From assembly GCF_010389155.1 (NCBI RefSeq), contig NC_057767.1, positions 8,353,765 to 8,417,764 of the forward strand: a DNA stretch of 64,000 bases. The letters run 5' to 3'. Position numbers and translations under genes: made by a program. Position 1 is the stretch's first letter; each line of letters starts with the position of its first letter. Below the pieces are notes generated by a model that was not told the origin of the DNA, did no database searches, and saw only the letters and a list, made by a program, of their open reading frames with translations. This stretch comes from Erigeron canadensis (taxonomy: Eukaryota; Streptophyta; Magnoliopsida; Asterales; Asteraceae). Positions 45,858 to 57,832 of the stretch are shown here, piece after piece.

Positions 45858-45972
45858 TACTTCACATTGATCGATATAGGTTGTAGTCGTATATTTAAAT
45901 GAAGCTTTTAATACAAAAGTTGGTCAAAGTGAAGGATTTTAATTAAAAGGGCCTAGAATATAGGTCCTTACA

Positions 45973-46484
45973 ATCAAACAACTTTTAATTTTTTCTTAAC
46001 GGTCAAACAAATAAACTTTATCCTCCGAGATAACTCAATGGCACAAGTCACTTATTAGGGATTCACTCACGAAACTAGCTGAATATTATTTTTTCCTTAA
46101 TAATGCACAATTAGATTGAAAATTGAAATTCAACTAAAATTAATGACACCGTTCGAAAAAAAAAAGAATGAAATCAAAATGAAGACCCAGCCGAGATTTG
46201 ACGTGGTGATAATCACATGAGCAAGCACGCCCGATACGCAAGAAACCCGATATGGTTTATCTCTTCCACACCAAAATTTCAATTTGATATAATTATCAAC
46301 TCATCGATGTTCTATCGAACTGAACTAATAATAGTTTATCATTTAGAAAGAATGGCGAAAGAGGCCTCTGCATAATTCACAAAATTGCAGGTCTTTCTTT
46401 TCATTTCCGATTACTCGATAATTTCCACAAGCACTAATACCACTTTTGATAGGCCCAAAAATTATCTCACAAAATAATCCATTT
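45973..46484. other. intergenic
   Basis: No gene or clear repeat seen. Confidence 0.5.
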
Positions 46485-46680
46485 TATTATGAATAAATAT
46501 GAAATGGATGTCCATATATGGTAACTAGATATTTGTATTGTATTGCGAGATTTATTTCTTGGAAAAGACTCTTATTTGTATCTATATAAACATTATATTG
46601 GTGATGTTAATGAATGAATTTCTCCATTCCTCTTTATCTCTTGTCTTCTTTATTGTTATCTATTTTACAGGTTTACAACA
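46485..46680 (+). repeat. Copia 5' LTR
   Basis: 196 bp, TATTATGAAT to TTTACAACA. It contains TATCTATATAAACATTA, a probable TATA box, about 110 bp before its end. Confidence 0.88.
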
Positions 46681-47445
46681 CGTTATCAGCACGAAGCTCT
46701 AAGCCAAATATCTAATATGTGCGAACGAACATATAGCTTTGAGAATTCATGAATGGAATGACATCGATATTGAGGTATTTCTTTGAACTTATTTTTTTAA
46801 TTCAAATCTTTGTTGATTTATTACTCTAAAGATGGTCGATTAACCATGAATAAATTATAAAATATATCTTGAGTTAATTAATTATGTTTGCTAAACTTAT
46901 AAAATGTGTTACTGACGGGTATGCAATTAAATTGATCACTAAACAATTTATTTATTTGAGTATATATAAATTTTTAAGCTTGATCATGTTATATTATGTG
47001 AACTATTGTTTAGATTACATGTATGTTTGATTGTAAGGCATGCATTAACGGGGCACGATTTTTTTATTTAGTTATTGATCTGTTGTTAATTTCCAAATAA
47101 CAATACTGATGCTCTGAATTACTATAATTGCGTCTAAACTGATTTTGTTTGATAAAAGTTATTTTTATTTGCAAATTTTATTGTTTTATTTGAGTTAACT
47201 GATCTTTTATTTATGAAGGGGTGATTTATGTTTTTTTTTTCTTTGGGGTTATTCTATTCCGATAATTTAAAACTTTTACATAGAGGTATATATGAATGAG
47301 CATATAGTTTATAACAAAATTTTACTGCCACAGTTTAAATTAGGTATTTGTTGAAAAGCAAGCTACAAGTCGCCTCTGATTGTATACATTTTTTTTTTCA
47401 ATGGATCACTAATCAGTTATGGTTCTGTTTTTATTATTCTCTTAT

Positions 47446-47621
47446 GTTTTTGTAAGGAATGAAATCTTTCGAAGGAATTGGAATCTGAAGGAATGGATAT
47501 TGACGGAATGTTTTTGATTTTTTGAGAATTCCTCATTCTTTGAACAACCAAACGCACTAAGGAATGAAATTCAATTCCAATTCCATCAGATTCCATCAAA
47601 TTCTGTAAAACAAACGTGACC
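47446..47621. mobile_element. Tourist-like MITE, shortened copy
   Basis: The right end in reverse (GGTCACGTTTGTTTTACAG, then TTTGATGGAATCTGATGG) matches the left end of the MITE at 35673-35964. TTA flanks the right end (47622-47624). The left end is degraded. About 176 bp. Confidence 0.6.
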
Positions 47622-47707
47622 TTAATATTCTTACCCAATTTTTCCAAAGAACATGTGCTTATTTTGCAAGGCTAATATTTACTTGTTTTATTTGATTATG
47701 GATATTT

Positions 47708-47865
47708 AGGGAAATGCTACATATAGCCTTAAGGGCTGTATTTAACGTGCATAAAAAAACTTGTACTTTCCATATTAAAAATCCGCCTCCTGATTTTCAT
47801 GGTAAATGTACAAACAATTTATACACCTTAAATACAGCCCTAAGGGCTGTATTTAGCAAACCCCT
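47708..47865. mobile_element. small hairpin MITE
   Basis: Left AGGGAAATGCTACATATAGC and right in reverse AGGGGTTTGCTAAATACAGC form long inverted repeats that continue through AAGGGCTGTATTTAA. 158 bp. A diverged relative lies at about 11617-11780. Confidence 0.65.
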
Positions 47866-48239
47866 TTATGATATCTTATAAAAATCACCATGAATTTGAC
47901 TTAAAGCATTGTAAAGGGACTTGTTTAATTAATTGTGCCGGGTATTTATGTTATAAATGCTCAGCGTATAAACTTGGTTAAATGTTATGTTACGTTTATG
48001 TCTACTCCTTAGATTATTAATTAGGCGATACCATAGTTAGGGGTATCGTTTGTTTTATATATGCCTTGTGTGTTTAACATGGTAGGCTCTACTTTCAAAT
48101 CTTGGTATAAATTAAATTATTTTCTCTTGATTTTAAAAGAATGCAAAAGCGTATTTAAGAAAATATATGGGTAATGTGGTTCATAGTTCGTTTTAAATTT
48201 CGACATTTATATATAAGTTGTATGCCACATGCTACTTTA

Positions 48240-48868
48240 TCATAATCGATGATATACCTTATACGGAGCTCTACCTCCGTAACCGGAGCCACCTTCGTAC
48301 AAGTAAAATTACTTGTATCTATATCTAAGACGGAGCTCGATCTCCGCTCAATATAACCATTCCGGAGCCTTTTAAGGTATCTAATACCTAGCTCCGAGTA
48401 AATATACAAGAAAGATTGGATATAGATCTTTTTCATGGTTATCCGAATAAATAATATATTGAAAGTCCGAATACCTCAGACACGGTTTGATAAAAGAGCA
48501 ACACAAATCTTCTCAAGAAGGAAATAAGATATTTTTAAAAGAGGAAGATATTTACCCTAATTCTCTTACCTTCCTCTCCAAGTTATCTACCCTCTATATA
48601 AATAGAGGAAGAAGCAATACGGCACATCATCATATACACAATACATCACATACAATATACCCAAATCACCATACTTTATTCGACCTCCGAATAAACCCTA
48701 AATAAACCTTACAAACCCTAAGTCGGTCTCCACGACTCGGGAACAACCAGTTATAGGCGTAAAGCGGTCTACCACCCTCTGACTGGAAAGAAATCGCCAA
48801 CAAAACACCACCAACTCTACCTACACCTCCGGTTGGGTCATAGTGCGATTATTTGATCAAACAATAAT
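48240..48868 (+). mobile_element. LTR-like insertion inside the Copia element
   Basis: Has a TATA box (CTCTATATAAATAGAGG, about 48591), a leader with AAACCCTAAATAAACC and a GC-richer end (CACCTCCGGTTGGGTCATAG). The upstream part has repeated GGAGCTC words (ACGGAGCTCTACCTCCG, ACGGAGCTCGATCTCCG). Probably a solo LTR or small LTR element; boundaries are uncertain. Confidence 0.35.
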
Positions 48869-49166
48869 GTTTTTGATATTACACTGTCTAAACGTTTGTG
48901 ACTATGACACTACTTGAATATAATCGTGCCATGTTTCAAATGCTAAAATATAAAGCGTGTGAAAAGAAGGTAGTAAGAGTCGATTAACGATGACAAAAAC
49001 ATCAATTAAAGAAAAGAACATTCTTCTGCTCACCTTTTATGATCGATATATCTTTTTGTTTACATATAAAAATGACATCAGGAGTTATGATTTATTTCTT
49101 TCTATAGATTGTTATTGTCATAATATTCCACGTTTTAAATTGGTGTATGAACTCAGCCGTGTAGTT

Positions 49167-49496
49167 TTTTTTTAAAGGTGAATTTCGCTTGAGAACTTCG
49201 TGCCACGATTCGACAGCGGAAAGTCTAGCATACGTTGTCTTAACCGGGTCAGCGTTAGAGAGTTCCCTCGAAATAGAAATGCCTATTTCAAATACCCGAT
49301 GGGGGAAACCCCCTACTAATTTGCCCGAGGGCACGACGATCAATAGGGGTAAACCCTGCCCCCTCAGACTTGAACCTTAGGTATATCTAAGCCAAACCTT
49401 CATAGAAATGACTTCCTATGTACTTCTCAAGCCTTGAACCCAAAACCTTTTACTTATAAGATAGATACTTAATCACTTGAGCTAACTAGGAAGTAC
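49167..49496 (-). repeat. tRNA-derived SINE with 17-bp target duplication
   Basis: On the minus strand: A box TAGCTCAAGTG, B box GGTTTTGGGTTCAAGGC, a GC-richer body (GGGGGCAGGGTTTACCCC) and an A-run. The direct repeat AACTCAGCCGTGTAGTT is perfect at 49150-49166 and 49497-49513. It lies in the Copia interior and so is younger than that element. Confidence 0.9.
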
Positions 49497-51699
49497 AACT
49501 CAGCCGTGTAGTTACTCAATTGATATTATGCAAATGAACTAACATGTAATGACATTAATATGTTTATGGTTGCATACCTGATAATTTATGAAAATGCATT
49601 GTTCACCAGTAGAGTTTATGTGATTATTAAATACATGCTTCTTATAGTACTTTTAAATTGTAAATATGCACGACTCTATAAATTTTCGTGTTTGATTAAT
49701 GATTGGATTATGCATTCACTATTTTGATGCTTATAATGTTGGAAGTAAAAAATTTGCCTTATACATTTACGAGCAATATTGTGAATAATGTAATAGTATA
49801 GCCTTGAATTGATGATATCTGAAGAGCAAATTATCGGTCTACTATGAAATATTTATGAAACTTGTTCAAGTCGTGATGTTTTACTTTTTTGAATTGAGTA
49901 ATGATTATGATAATATATAGCTATAAGTGTGAAGATCGTGATATATGGATAAGGCGCATATCAACGTAACATGGTCTATGATGTGTTTTACTTAAATATT
50001 TTTGGGTGAATGTGACTATTATATTTGAATGTAACACTCTATTTAAAGGCTCGGAGAAAAATATAATATAGATATATCATGAAAAACAAATATTTTGAGA
50101 TGTGATAATACATGTGGCTTGTACAAAGCGTATGTTTGATTAATTGGCATGACCGGTAGATCATTCCGCGTCAATGATAATGCGAATTGAATCATCAAAT
50201 TATTCAAGTTGATTATCGAATATGAGAATATTTGTTATATATAAAGAAGTGTATTATTGCCAACTGAAATAAGGGTTGAATCCCTAGATGGAACAGATAC
50301 AAATGAGATGTAAACAGACCTATACATCATCCATATAGACCATTTAGTGTTTAAAATTGATACATCGTATAAATGGGTCATCAAAGTCGTAACATGAAGT
50401 TTGCGTTATTAATTGCTCATTTTGTAAGATTGAGAGCATGTTCCATATTATATTGGCAATAATGATTATTGATAGCAAATAAATGACTATAGATTGGGGC
50501 CATGTTATTTAGCATGAAATAATTTGAATTCGCATAATACCAAAGAATTTATTGTGTTTCCTCCCCATTGAAATTAGTTTATGGTCAGAAACCACATATG
50601 TCTCATAAGAGTTTTTGAATGTGCAATATACGATTAAGTTGCTCCACCACAATGCACAAAGATGAGACTTCAAAGAATGTTGGAAATAATGCTGGGAAAA
50701 TAGACGTGCCTTGGAAGTGTGTAGGCTTATGCTTTGATTCAGTTCGAAATTGTCTGATTAAACTAGACATTAGTATGGCTGTTTTTGGGTGTGAGTTAAA
50801 ACATGAAAGAGGTGTACGTCTTCAATAGAGCCACCATTAGAAGATTTGTTTATGGCTTAAGTTTCTCATTGACCTGATTTAGTTTTCCCAACATTAGGGG
50901 GAGATGTTCTAAACATTACGGAAAGTGGAAAGCAGCTAAAGACAGTAAGAATGAATTATCAAAGATCCTCACACCAATGAATATAAGCTTAAAGTTTGTG
51001 GGATAATTCATTTAGAATATGTAGTAATTGCCAGCAATGTTAACTGACCAAAAAGTTGCTGATGCTCCGTTTGATAATGAGTCTACGCACATTTGAAAGT
51101 GGTAGAAAAAGTCGATTCCAAATAAAAGCCTCGAATGAAAAGGAGCATAAAATTAAGATGCTCAAAGTCGAGGTATAAAGACCCCAAAAGAGATTGATGA
51201 TGTGAAACTAGACATGAAGGTTTTCGAGAAACCCCGGGTACCTGGAAATATGAGATCTCACTGATTTGTGGACATGACTAGAGACTTGTGGAATTGAAAA
51301 TAAATGAAAACGACGTCAAGATTGATTAAATATGATAGCGCTAAGAGTTTCAATAATGTGAGGATCTTGAAAGCATGCATGCACATAAATTGATATAATA
51401 TGGATAATTGGCCAAAGATGAAAAGACGCTAATAATTTGGGACATGAAGTCCAAGCACTTGAGATTGAAGAAATTTGGTGAAAACAACTAAATTAAAAGT
51501 CTGGCAAAATGAGAAAATTTTGATTCGCGTCTAAAAGAATAAGAATAGAGCTCAGTTGATATTGAGATTCCATGATGGATATAATATGCATCAAGCATGT
51601 CTCATAATTTAGAATGCTTAAAACACGTGTGAAAAGTTCTCAAGAATAGAAAATATTATCTTTGAAACTTATAAAGAAATTCAGATATGAATATGATAT

Positions 51700-51860
51700 A
51701 GGTTTCATGTATTTTGATGATTTGAATATTAATGGAACTCTGAGGAAGTTTCCAATAATGATTGAATAATTGAATGTGTGATAAAAGACAAGGTTTGTCT
51801 TGGTTTATGAATCTTAAAGATAAATGACGCTCATGTTTATGAGGTTACATGATTCTGTAA
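51700..51860 (+). pseudogene. Copia reverse transcriptase remnant
   Basis: With stops ignored, the frame reads FMYFDDLNINGTLRKFPIMIE and then DKVCLGL and LKINDAHVYE. This is the catalytic YVDD block of Copia RT (YVDDLNIIGT..E), with V replaced by F, and the following TKFCLGLQIEHL segment. Several stops and frame changes make it dead. The rest of pol is only faintly visible. Confidence 0.65.
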
Positions 51861-52233
51861 TGCCCCATCGACTTTCAAGATAATGATCACAATGGTGAAT
51901 TTGAAGTGTCACTGAAGCATTGATATTGAAGCAATGAGATCTATTCTATTCAGACACTTAATATGCCAAACATCGAATATGTTTGGGAATGATAAGTATT
52001 TTAAGTGATGTGATCATGAGGGGGAGAAGATACGCGTTGCACCATTTTTCCCTTGAGCAAGGCTTTGTCCCACTGGGTTTTCCTGTCAAGGTTTTTAATG
52101 AGGTAACATCCCCCAGCGTATCGAAAGAATTATGTACTCTTTTCCCTTCACTAGATTTTTGTCCCATTGGGTTTTCTCTAGTAAGGTTTTAACGAGCCAT
52201 AATGTCTTTAATGGATGGACATCCAAGGGGGAG

Positions 52234-52429
52234 TATTATGAATAAATATTAGATGGATGTCCATATATGATAACTAGATATTTGTATTGTATTGCGAGAT
52301 TTGTTTCTTGGAGAAGACTCTTATTTGTATCTATATAAACATTATATTGGTGATGTTAATGAATGAATTTCTCCATTCTTCTCTATCTCTTGTCTTTTTT
52401 ATTGTTCTCTATTTTACAGGTTTACAACA
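52234..52429 (+). repeat. Copia 3' LTR
   Basis: Same length and ends as the left LTR, directly after the polypurine tract CCAAGGGGGAG. Confidence 0.88.
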
Positions 52430-52434
52430 CATTT

Positions 52435-53771
52435 TTTTTTTTTGGTTTATTGGTTTTGTAATGAAAGGTATAAGGTTTTGTCACCTCTCCAATCATCTCG
52501 CCTATCACAAATTGAATCCTTAAAACTTCTTTTTTGGTACAACTCGAAGAGACAGAAGATTCAGAAAGAAAGCGAGTCATTTAGTATGTAATCTTGTAAA
52601 AGAGCGTTTACTCTTATGTTTAGCAAATATTTTACAAGATTAAGAAAAATGATTAACAAATCAAAGAGCGTGAGTATGATTAACTTATTATACTATATTA
52701 GTATTAATATATTCTATTATTATTATGTGTATCGTCATACAATAGAACTTGGAATGTTTCAATTGATATTTTTGTAGTTTGCTAAAAGGTTGCGATCACT
52801 ATATAATTAAAAAGTTCCATTCGAATTGACGTTTAATAGTATGTACCTGAATAGGTGATGATATATGTACAATAATTTTTATCTCATTCATAACAAAGTC
52901 AAAAACTTGCAGTGGTTCACACAAAAAGGAAAAAAGTCTTCCAGTGATGGTTGGGACGAGAGTTCGAACCGGTGGGAGCACGTTTTTACCTCTAGAAGGT
53001 ATGTAAAACTAGCTTAAGCTAGAGCCTTTGTTGCGATAATTAATCCACACCTTTCAAAAATATTCGTATAATTAAAGAGTGTTAAAAGTTCATACACAAT
53101 AAAGTGCGAAAGAGAATGAACGACTTAGATAAACTATTCATACAATTTACTCTTAACTAGACGGTTACTTGCGAATTGCACTGTTGATTATTTGAAGCAC
53201 ATAAAATTACATAACAAAAATGATGAAGAATACAAGGAAATAGAGCTATTACAAAATATAAAGGGGTTATTTTTGGTAGATCATAGATATTGGATTTTAG
53301 GAATGTAAAATGTATAACGATATTATATATATATATGGCTACCACTATAAAGAGAAAAAAAATATGAATTGTCTTTTGATCTTCACCATTAAAAATAAAT
53401 CAACAAATTAATCTCAACCATCAAAATTAAAAGTCAAACTTTGATATTTAATTATGGTAAATTTTTATGATATTTAATATACTTATTTTAATACTATTGT
53501 CATTTAGAGTAAAATTAGATTTAGTCTTTTACTATTGTCACTATGTAGTAATAATATGTTCGATGAGCAGGAGAACATTCAAGAAAAAAAGAAAAATCGT
53601 AACATGTCAAAAGAAAGTTAAAGATGAGATCAATTAAGCAATAGTGCAACAAATGATATTCCATATACCAAGCGTTTGATGTTAAAAAAAATATTTAATA
53701 ATGTGATTAATAATGATGTAAAGGGTTAATGGAGATATTTCAAAAGATAAATAGTTGATATATAGTATAAT
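52435..53771. other. intergenic
   Basis: A B-box-like GAGTTCGAACCGG at about 52960 suggests another tRNA-derived repeat, but its limits are unclear. No gene seen. Confidence 0.4.
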
Positions 53772-53784
53772 TTAATCATCAATG

Positions 53785-53963
53785 CCAATGGGTTGATGGC
53801 CCATTGATAAGGTCTTTGATCTTGGGAGGATCCATATGGGTTCGAGTCTCACTTCTCATATTTTTGCGGGTGGATTAATTAACACGGGATTTTTCGAGAA
53901 TCCTGGTTTCAGGCATACATGTAGTTTAGGAGTAGGAGTAGGATAAAATGTCGTTAAAAAAAA
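53785..53963 (+). repeat. tRNA-derived SINE with target duplication
   Basis: A box TGGGTTGATGGCCC, B box TGGGTTCGAGTCTC, body and A-run. Flanks TTAATCATCAATG (53772-53784) and TTAACCATCAATG (53964-53976) differ at one base. 179 bp. Confidence 0.82.
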
Positions 53964-53976
53964 TTAACCATCAATG

Positions 53977-54202
53977 TTAAGGGGGTAGTGTATGTGAAAA
54001 TATTGTAAAGGGTGTTAAGTGATATTACATATTTTCAAGTACTTCCCAAATTAAAATGCTGCTTTTTTATAATATAGTATAGATGTAGATAGATAGAAAA
54101 ATCGGTAGCTAATTAAATCAATGCCTCTTAGCTTTGAAAAATGTATTCAATATCTACATCTTTAAAAGATTATTCTAAAAAATCTAAAGATATAGCTAAT
54201 AA
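53977..54202. other. intergenic
   Basis: AT-rich, no gene. Confidence 0.5.
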
Positions 54203-54215
54203 ATTAGTGTACACC

Positions 54216-54530
54216 CCGGATGAGCATATGACCCGAAAATTCACGACTCGGCCCAATACTACCCAAACCCGACACAAATCGACCCGCCCGATAGGTTAAT
54301 GAGCTAGCTCACGGGTTTGATTGTGTTGCTCTGTCGGGTTTTAGTCAGGCCGGAACGGTTTATGAAAATGAAGAACAAAAGTCTCTTAAGCTCGAGAATT
54401 GAATTGAACCCGACCGAACCTTACCCAATTGACTCATTCGACGCTTAAAGAACCGGGTCACGGGTTCGTTTTGTTGCTTTGTCGGGTCACGGTCTGCATG
54501 GGTCGCGTCAGGGTTTGACCCGTGCATATG
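54216..54530. mobile_element. probable hAT-type MITE
   Basis: The left end CCCGGATGAGCATATGACCC faces the right end in reverse (TTTAGCATATGCACGGGTC). The interior contains repeated GACCCG/CGGGTC words and two copies of CACGGGTT..TTGTTGCT.TGTCGGGT. A TGTACAC word lies on both flanks. Ends are approximate. Confidence 0.45.
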
Positions 54531-54613
54531 CTAAATGTACACAACAAATAAACTTCCCCACAAATGAAGTAAATCTATACCGGATCGTTGATCCGGTTAC
54601 AAACAATAAATAT

Positions 54614-54637
54614 TATATATATATATATATATATATA
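54614..54637. repeat. (TA)n microsatellite
   Basis: About 24 bp of alternating T and A; a second run of similar length is at 54815-54839. Confidence 0.8.
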
Positions 54638-54870
54638 ACATGTTTAACTTTATAAATAATATATATAATGAGTTAACAAAAGTGATACTACTTTATGTTT
54701 AGGTTTGCAATGTTTATATTACGTCTTACTAATAAACGTTAGATATTTGCATTTTTATTAACTTGTTGTATCTTTATATATATAGAGATGAACATGTTTC
54801 GAGTACTTTTAAGAATATATATATATATATATATATATAGACATATAGATATAGATGTATATTTGTTGTT

Positions 54871-54903
54871 AATAACCCGGTCAACGACCGGGTATATATC
54901 TAG
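54871..54903 (+). mobile_element. Helitron 3' terminus
   Basis: ACCCGGTCAACGACCGGGT is a near-perfect hairpin followed by ATATATCTAG and a T. At 54578 the related inverted sequence TACCGGATCGTTGATCCGGT may mark its other side. 5' end not fixed. Confidence 0.6.
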
Positions 54904-55082
54904 TTTTAAGTGTTTCAAAGACAGTTTCAAAGACTAAAAGTTTAAAACGGATAAAGATACACGCTTTATTAGTTAGGTAGTATAGATACAATGACCATAA
55001 AATTCGTTAAACACTGGTAATGTAATTGTGATGTAATTGTAAACATATTATTATTATTAATAATATTATTATGTATAATGTA

Positions 55083-55110
55083 CTAGTGCTCAGACCCGTC
55101 CATTAGACGG
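55083..55110 (-). mobile_element. Helitron 3' terminus (minus)
   Basis: On the minus strand: hairpin CCGTCTAATGGACGGG, then TCTGAGCACTAG and a T. The body extends to higher coordinates and includes the tandem repeat at 55146 and the LTR inserted at 55429. Confidence 0.55.
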
Positions 55111-55145
55111 ATAGTCTTAAGATATATAAAAATCTTATAATAGTT

Positions 55146-55428
55146 GTGAAACAAAAAGTGTATGATCAATATCACAACTTAATAAATACGAAAGTTAAAA
55201 GAAGAAACATATGGAAATTAACTCAATATAAATATTGATCCAGTTTACCTTTTTTTTTTTTTTTAACTTTAGTTAAATAAAAAGAGAAACAAAAAGTGTA
55301 TGACCAATATTACAACTTAATCAATATGAAATCTAAAGAAGAAACATATAAAAATTAACTCCATATAAATATTGATTCAAGTTTACCTTTTTTTTTTCAA
55401 CTTTAGTTAAATAAAAAGAGAAACAAAA
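55146..55428 (+). repeat. tandem ~140-bp repeat
   Basis: Two units starting GAAACAAAAAGTGTATGA (about 55147 and 55287), each ending in a T-run then AACTTTAGTTAAATAAAAAG. A third unit begins GAGAAACAAAA and is cut at once by the LTR at 55429. Confidence 0.75.
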
Positions 55429-56428
55429 TGTAACATCCCAAGATTTTAAGGTAAAAGAAATTAACCCCTTTATATAGTTTTGGCATTAAATTAATTTCCT
55501 AGTATTTTATTTTTAGATTTGGGGTTAATTTAGTTGGAACTTTAGCGGATAGCGGGTAAAATACCCACAAAAAAGTGGGATGGGTCATGGCATCTCCTGA
55601 AAGTGCCAGCCATCCATATGACTTATGAGTCATATTCCACTTCTCTTCATCTCTACATCTTCATGCAATTCCATCTTTTCTCTTCAAAATCAAAAGCTTA
55701 ATTCTTCCAATTCAAAAGAGAAATCATTGTATTAAACATCACCATCTTATAATCTCCATTCAAGAATCAAAAGTTAGGGTTGTGGGTTTTGGTGGTGGCC
55801 GAAAATTTGGAGAAAAGAGGAAGGAATTGTGAATTAAAAACCCTAAGTAATTGTCTTCCTTGTTGAGGTAAGGAATTTCCCCAAATTTAATTTTATCTTT
55901 TCTTTTGAAATTAGGGTTCATGGATGAACCAAATTGGGGGCTTTTACTAGAAATGATTTATGGTTAATTTTTTCCAACTCCTTAGTTAACCTAGTTGTCA
56001 TTGAGTTATATAATGTGTTTGATTATGAAATTAATAAGCTCTTGTGATAAATTGAAGTTATGAGAAAAGATGAATCTTTTTGCTAGTTATTGAAAAGATG
56101 ATGATAATGGTAGAATGAGCTACCTAGTGTTATTATAAGAATGAAAGTAACTCAATGACAAATGGGTTAGGTTTTGGGTTTAGAAAAGGCTAGTAATTGT
56201 GTATGACTAGGTTAAGCTAGTCAAATTGTGAATAAAAGCTTATGCATTTTATGATATGATCATAGGTTGAGCTTGTTGAGCATTATTGTTTAGCTTTGTT
56301 GTCTTTGTTGCGGAGGAGGTGAGTATATTTGCATACCCTTATTTTACGTTGGGTCAATTACCATGAGATGTGAATGTTCCAAGCATGGTAATTGATTTGG
56401 CATGAAGCCCATGTGGGGCATTGTTTTT

Positions 56429-56510
56429 GAGGCCTAAGAACCTCCGGGGCCTAAGAATCCTGATAGTTGATGTGATATGAGGCCTAAGAACCTCCGGGGC
56501 CTAAGAATCC
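56429..56510 (+). repeat. tandem GAGGCCTAAGAACCTCCGGG units
   Basis: A 32-bp segment starting GAGGCCTAAGAACCTCCGGG occurs at 56429 and 56479, identical in both, with a variable 18-bp spacer. Confidence 0.85.
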
Positions 56511-57159
56511 CGACAGATATGATTGTTTAGCTTATATGGATCCATATATGTGTTGATTGTGTGCAAGGTGAATATGTAAATGTGACATGACGATGCTATA
56601 GGTTACATGTAAAAGTCCTTGTACTTTGCCCTCCTTCGTATTCGTAAATGTATGCAAGTATATTCATTAAGCCTTTGCTTATATTTTAGTTGTTTACCCT
56701 TTTATAGGTAGTTCCGGAAGAAGGAACTAGTATTGTTGATTGAAAGGAGTTGATTTGAGCCCGAAGTTGGATTTAGCAAGTTCTTGAAGGTAATTAGGTC
56801 ATTTGCAGATGAATGACGATCTTTTGGTAGATGCTTAGAAGTCCTATACTTTTTGGCTCTTGGTACATTGTTTGTTGATGGTCATACTTTTATTAAACTT
56901 GTGTCATTGATCAGGTGTAAAGTTTTCAATCAGTTGTGAAGTTTTTTTTTTTTGGTCGAAACGGTGTCAAAATGGGTAAATGACCCGTTTGATGGTATCC
57001 ATGATTTGTGAACATGTTGATGATGTAAATTTGTTTAAAATATGTCTTTATGTGTCTTGAAAATCTTAGGAATGTGTTTTATGGAGTTCATGATGATATG
57101 GGAAGGTTGCAACTTGGTTTAAGTGTTAAAATGGTTTTGGTTTACTAATCAGGTAGCCC

Positions 57160-57342
57160 ACTGCGGCGCAGTGGGGGTGGTTTTGCCCACTGCGGCGCAG
57201 TGGTTTTCCTCGTCCTTGTTTTCAGTTCCTCCGCAGTAGGAGAGTGTCAAACCCACTGCGACGCAGCGGGACTTTTTCCCATTATGTTCCGAGGATTCCC
57301 ACTGCGGCGCGGTGGGGAGTTCTCGACCCACTACGGCGCAGT
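57160..57342 (+). repeat. array of 5 GC-rich near-palindromes
   Basis: ACTGCGGCGCAGT occurs at 57160 and 57189, with one or two changes at 57255 (ACTGCGACGCAGC), 57301 (ACTGCGGCGCGGT) and 57330 (ACTACGGCGCAGT). The core is the exact reverse complement of the motif at 42427-42690. CCC and GGG often extend the palindrome. Confidence 0.85.
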
Positions 57343-57402
57343 GGGTTATAAAAAAAAATAAAAAAATCTTGTATTTTCGGTTTATCAAGTCGGGTCTTTT
57401 CA

Positions 57403-57832
57403 CAAAAAGTCTAGAGTATATAATTTGAAAAATACATACCAATTCATCAACAAAGACCATCTCGAACGTTTTGATTTTCTCCGGGTTGTTCCACTCCAAA
57501 ACAGTCCATACATGTACAATACGGAGTCGTTGATGATAGTTAACATATATGTGTTGGCTTAAGATCTTCTAGATAAACTAATATGGTATTATTTTTTGTT
57601 GTTGAAAAAGAAGCCATAATGAATCTGTAATGGAAAACAAACTAAATTAAAAAATATAATAATAACAATATCAAAAGAATTCAATGTTAAATAATAATAA
57701 TAATGATTAAATATGAAGAACGTATATAAATAAAAAAAAGACATTTTTTTTAGTAAGTAGTCAAACGTAGCTTTATTTTTTTCTGTATGTTTTTTTCTTA
57801 GGGTTGAGAATATGTAAGGGTTTATTTAGGTG

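Larger units (their letters stand above)
41247..45972 (-). mobile_element. solo or partial LTR (Ty3-type), with nested insertions
   Basis: Read on the minus strand it starts TGTAAGGACCTATATTCTAG and ends CGACGGGTGTTACA, typical LTR ends. A CT-rich leader (CTCTCTTTTTCTCTCC, about 44965-45010 in reverse) supports this orientation. It is interrupted by a 1.4-kb insertion (42161-43568), a SINE (45233-45497) and a Stowaway MITE (45645-45857), leaving about 2.8 kb. No 5-bp duplication was found at the ends, so one boundary may be wrong. Confidence 0.5.
46485..52429 (+). mobile_element. Copia LTR retrotransposon, decayed
   Basis: Two 196-bp LTRs (46485-46680, 52234-52429) share ends TATTATGAATAAATA and GGTTTACAACA, and the element is flanked by CATTT (46480-46484, 52430-52434). 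By eye the LTRs differ at about nine positions. After the left LTR comes CGTTATCAGCACGA, a primer-binding-type sequence; before the right LTR is the polypurine tract CCAAGGGGGAG. The pol region is full of stops, but RT remains are legible near 51700. The interior carries later insertions (two MITEs, an LTR-like piece, a SINE). Confidence 0.9.
55429..57402 (+). mobile_element. solo LTR (Ty3-type)
   Basis: Starts TGTAACATCCCAAGATTTTA and ends GGGTCTTTTCA. CAAAA flanks both sides (55424-55428, 57403-57407), a 5-bp target duplication. A CT-rich leader with CTTCTCTTCATCTC (about 55640) gives plus orientation. 1974 bp with no coding region, so internal recombination probably removed the rest. It carries a 50-bp-period tandem repeat (56429-56510) and a GC palindrome array (57160-57342). 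Confidence 0.65.

Noticed and set aside
50619..50828. 69-codon ORF in the Copia interior as a gag or host gene
   Set aside because: No recognisable motif; neighbouring frames are full of stops and it lies in a decayed retrotransposon.
57149..57499. 116-codon minus-strand ORF
   Set aside because: Again a translation of the palindrome array (PTAPQW repeats), not a protein family.
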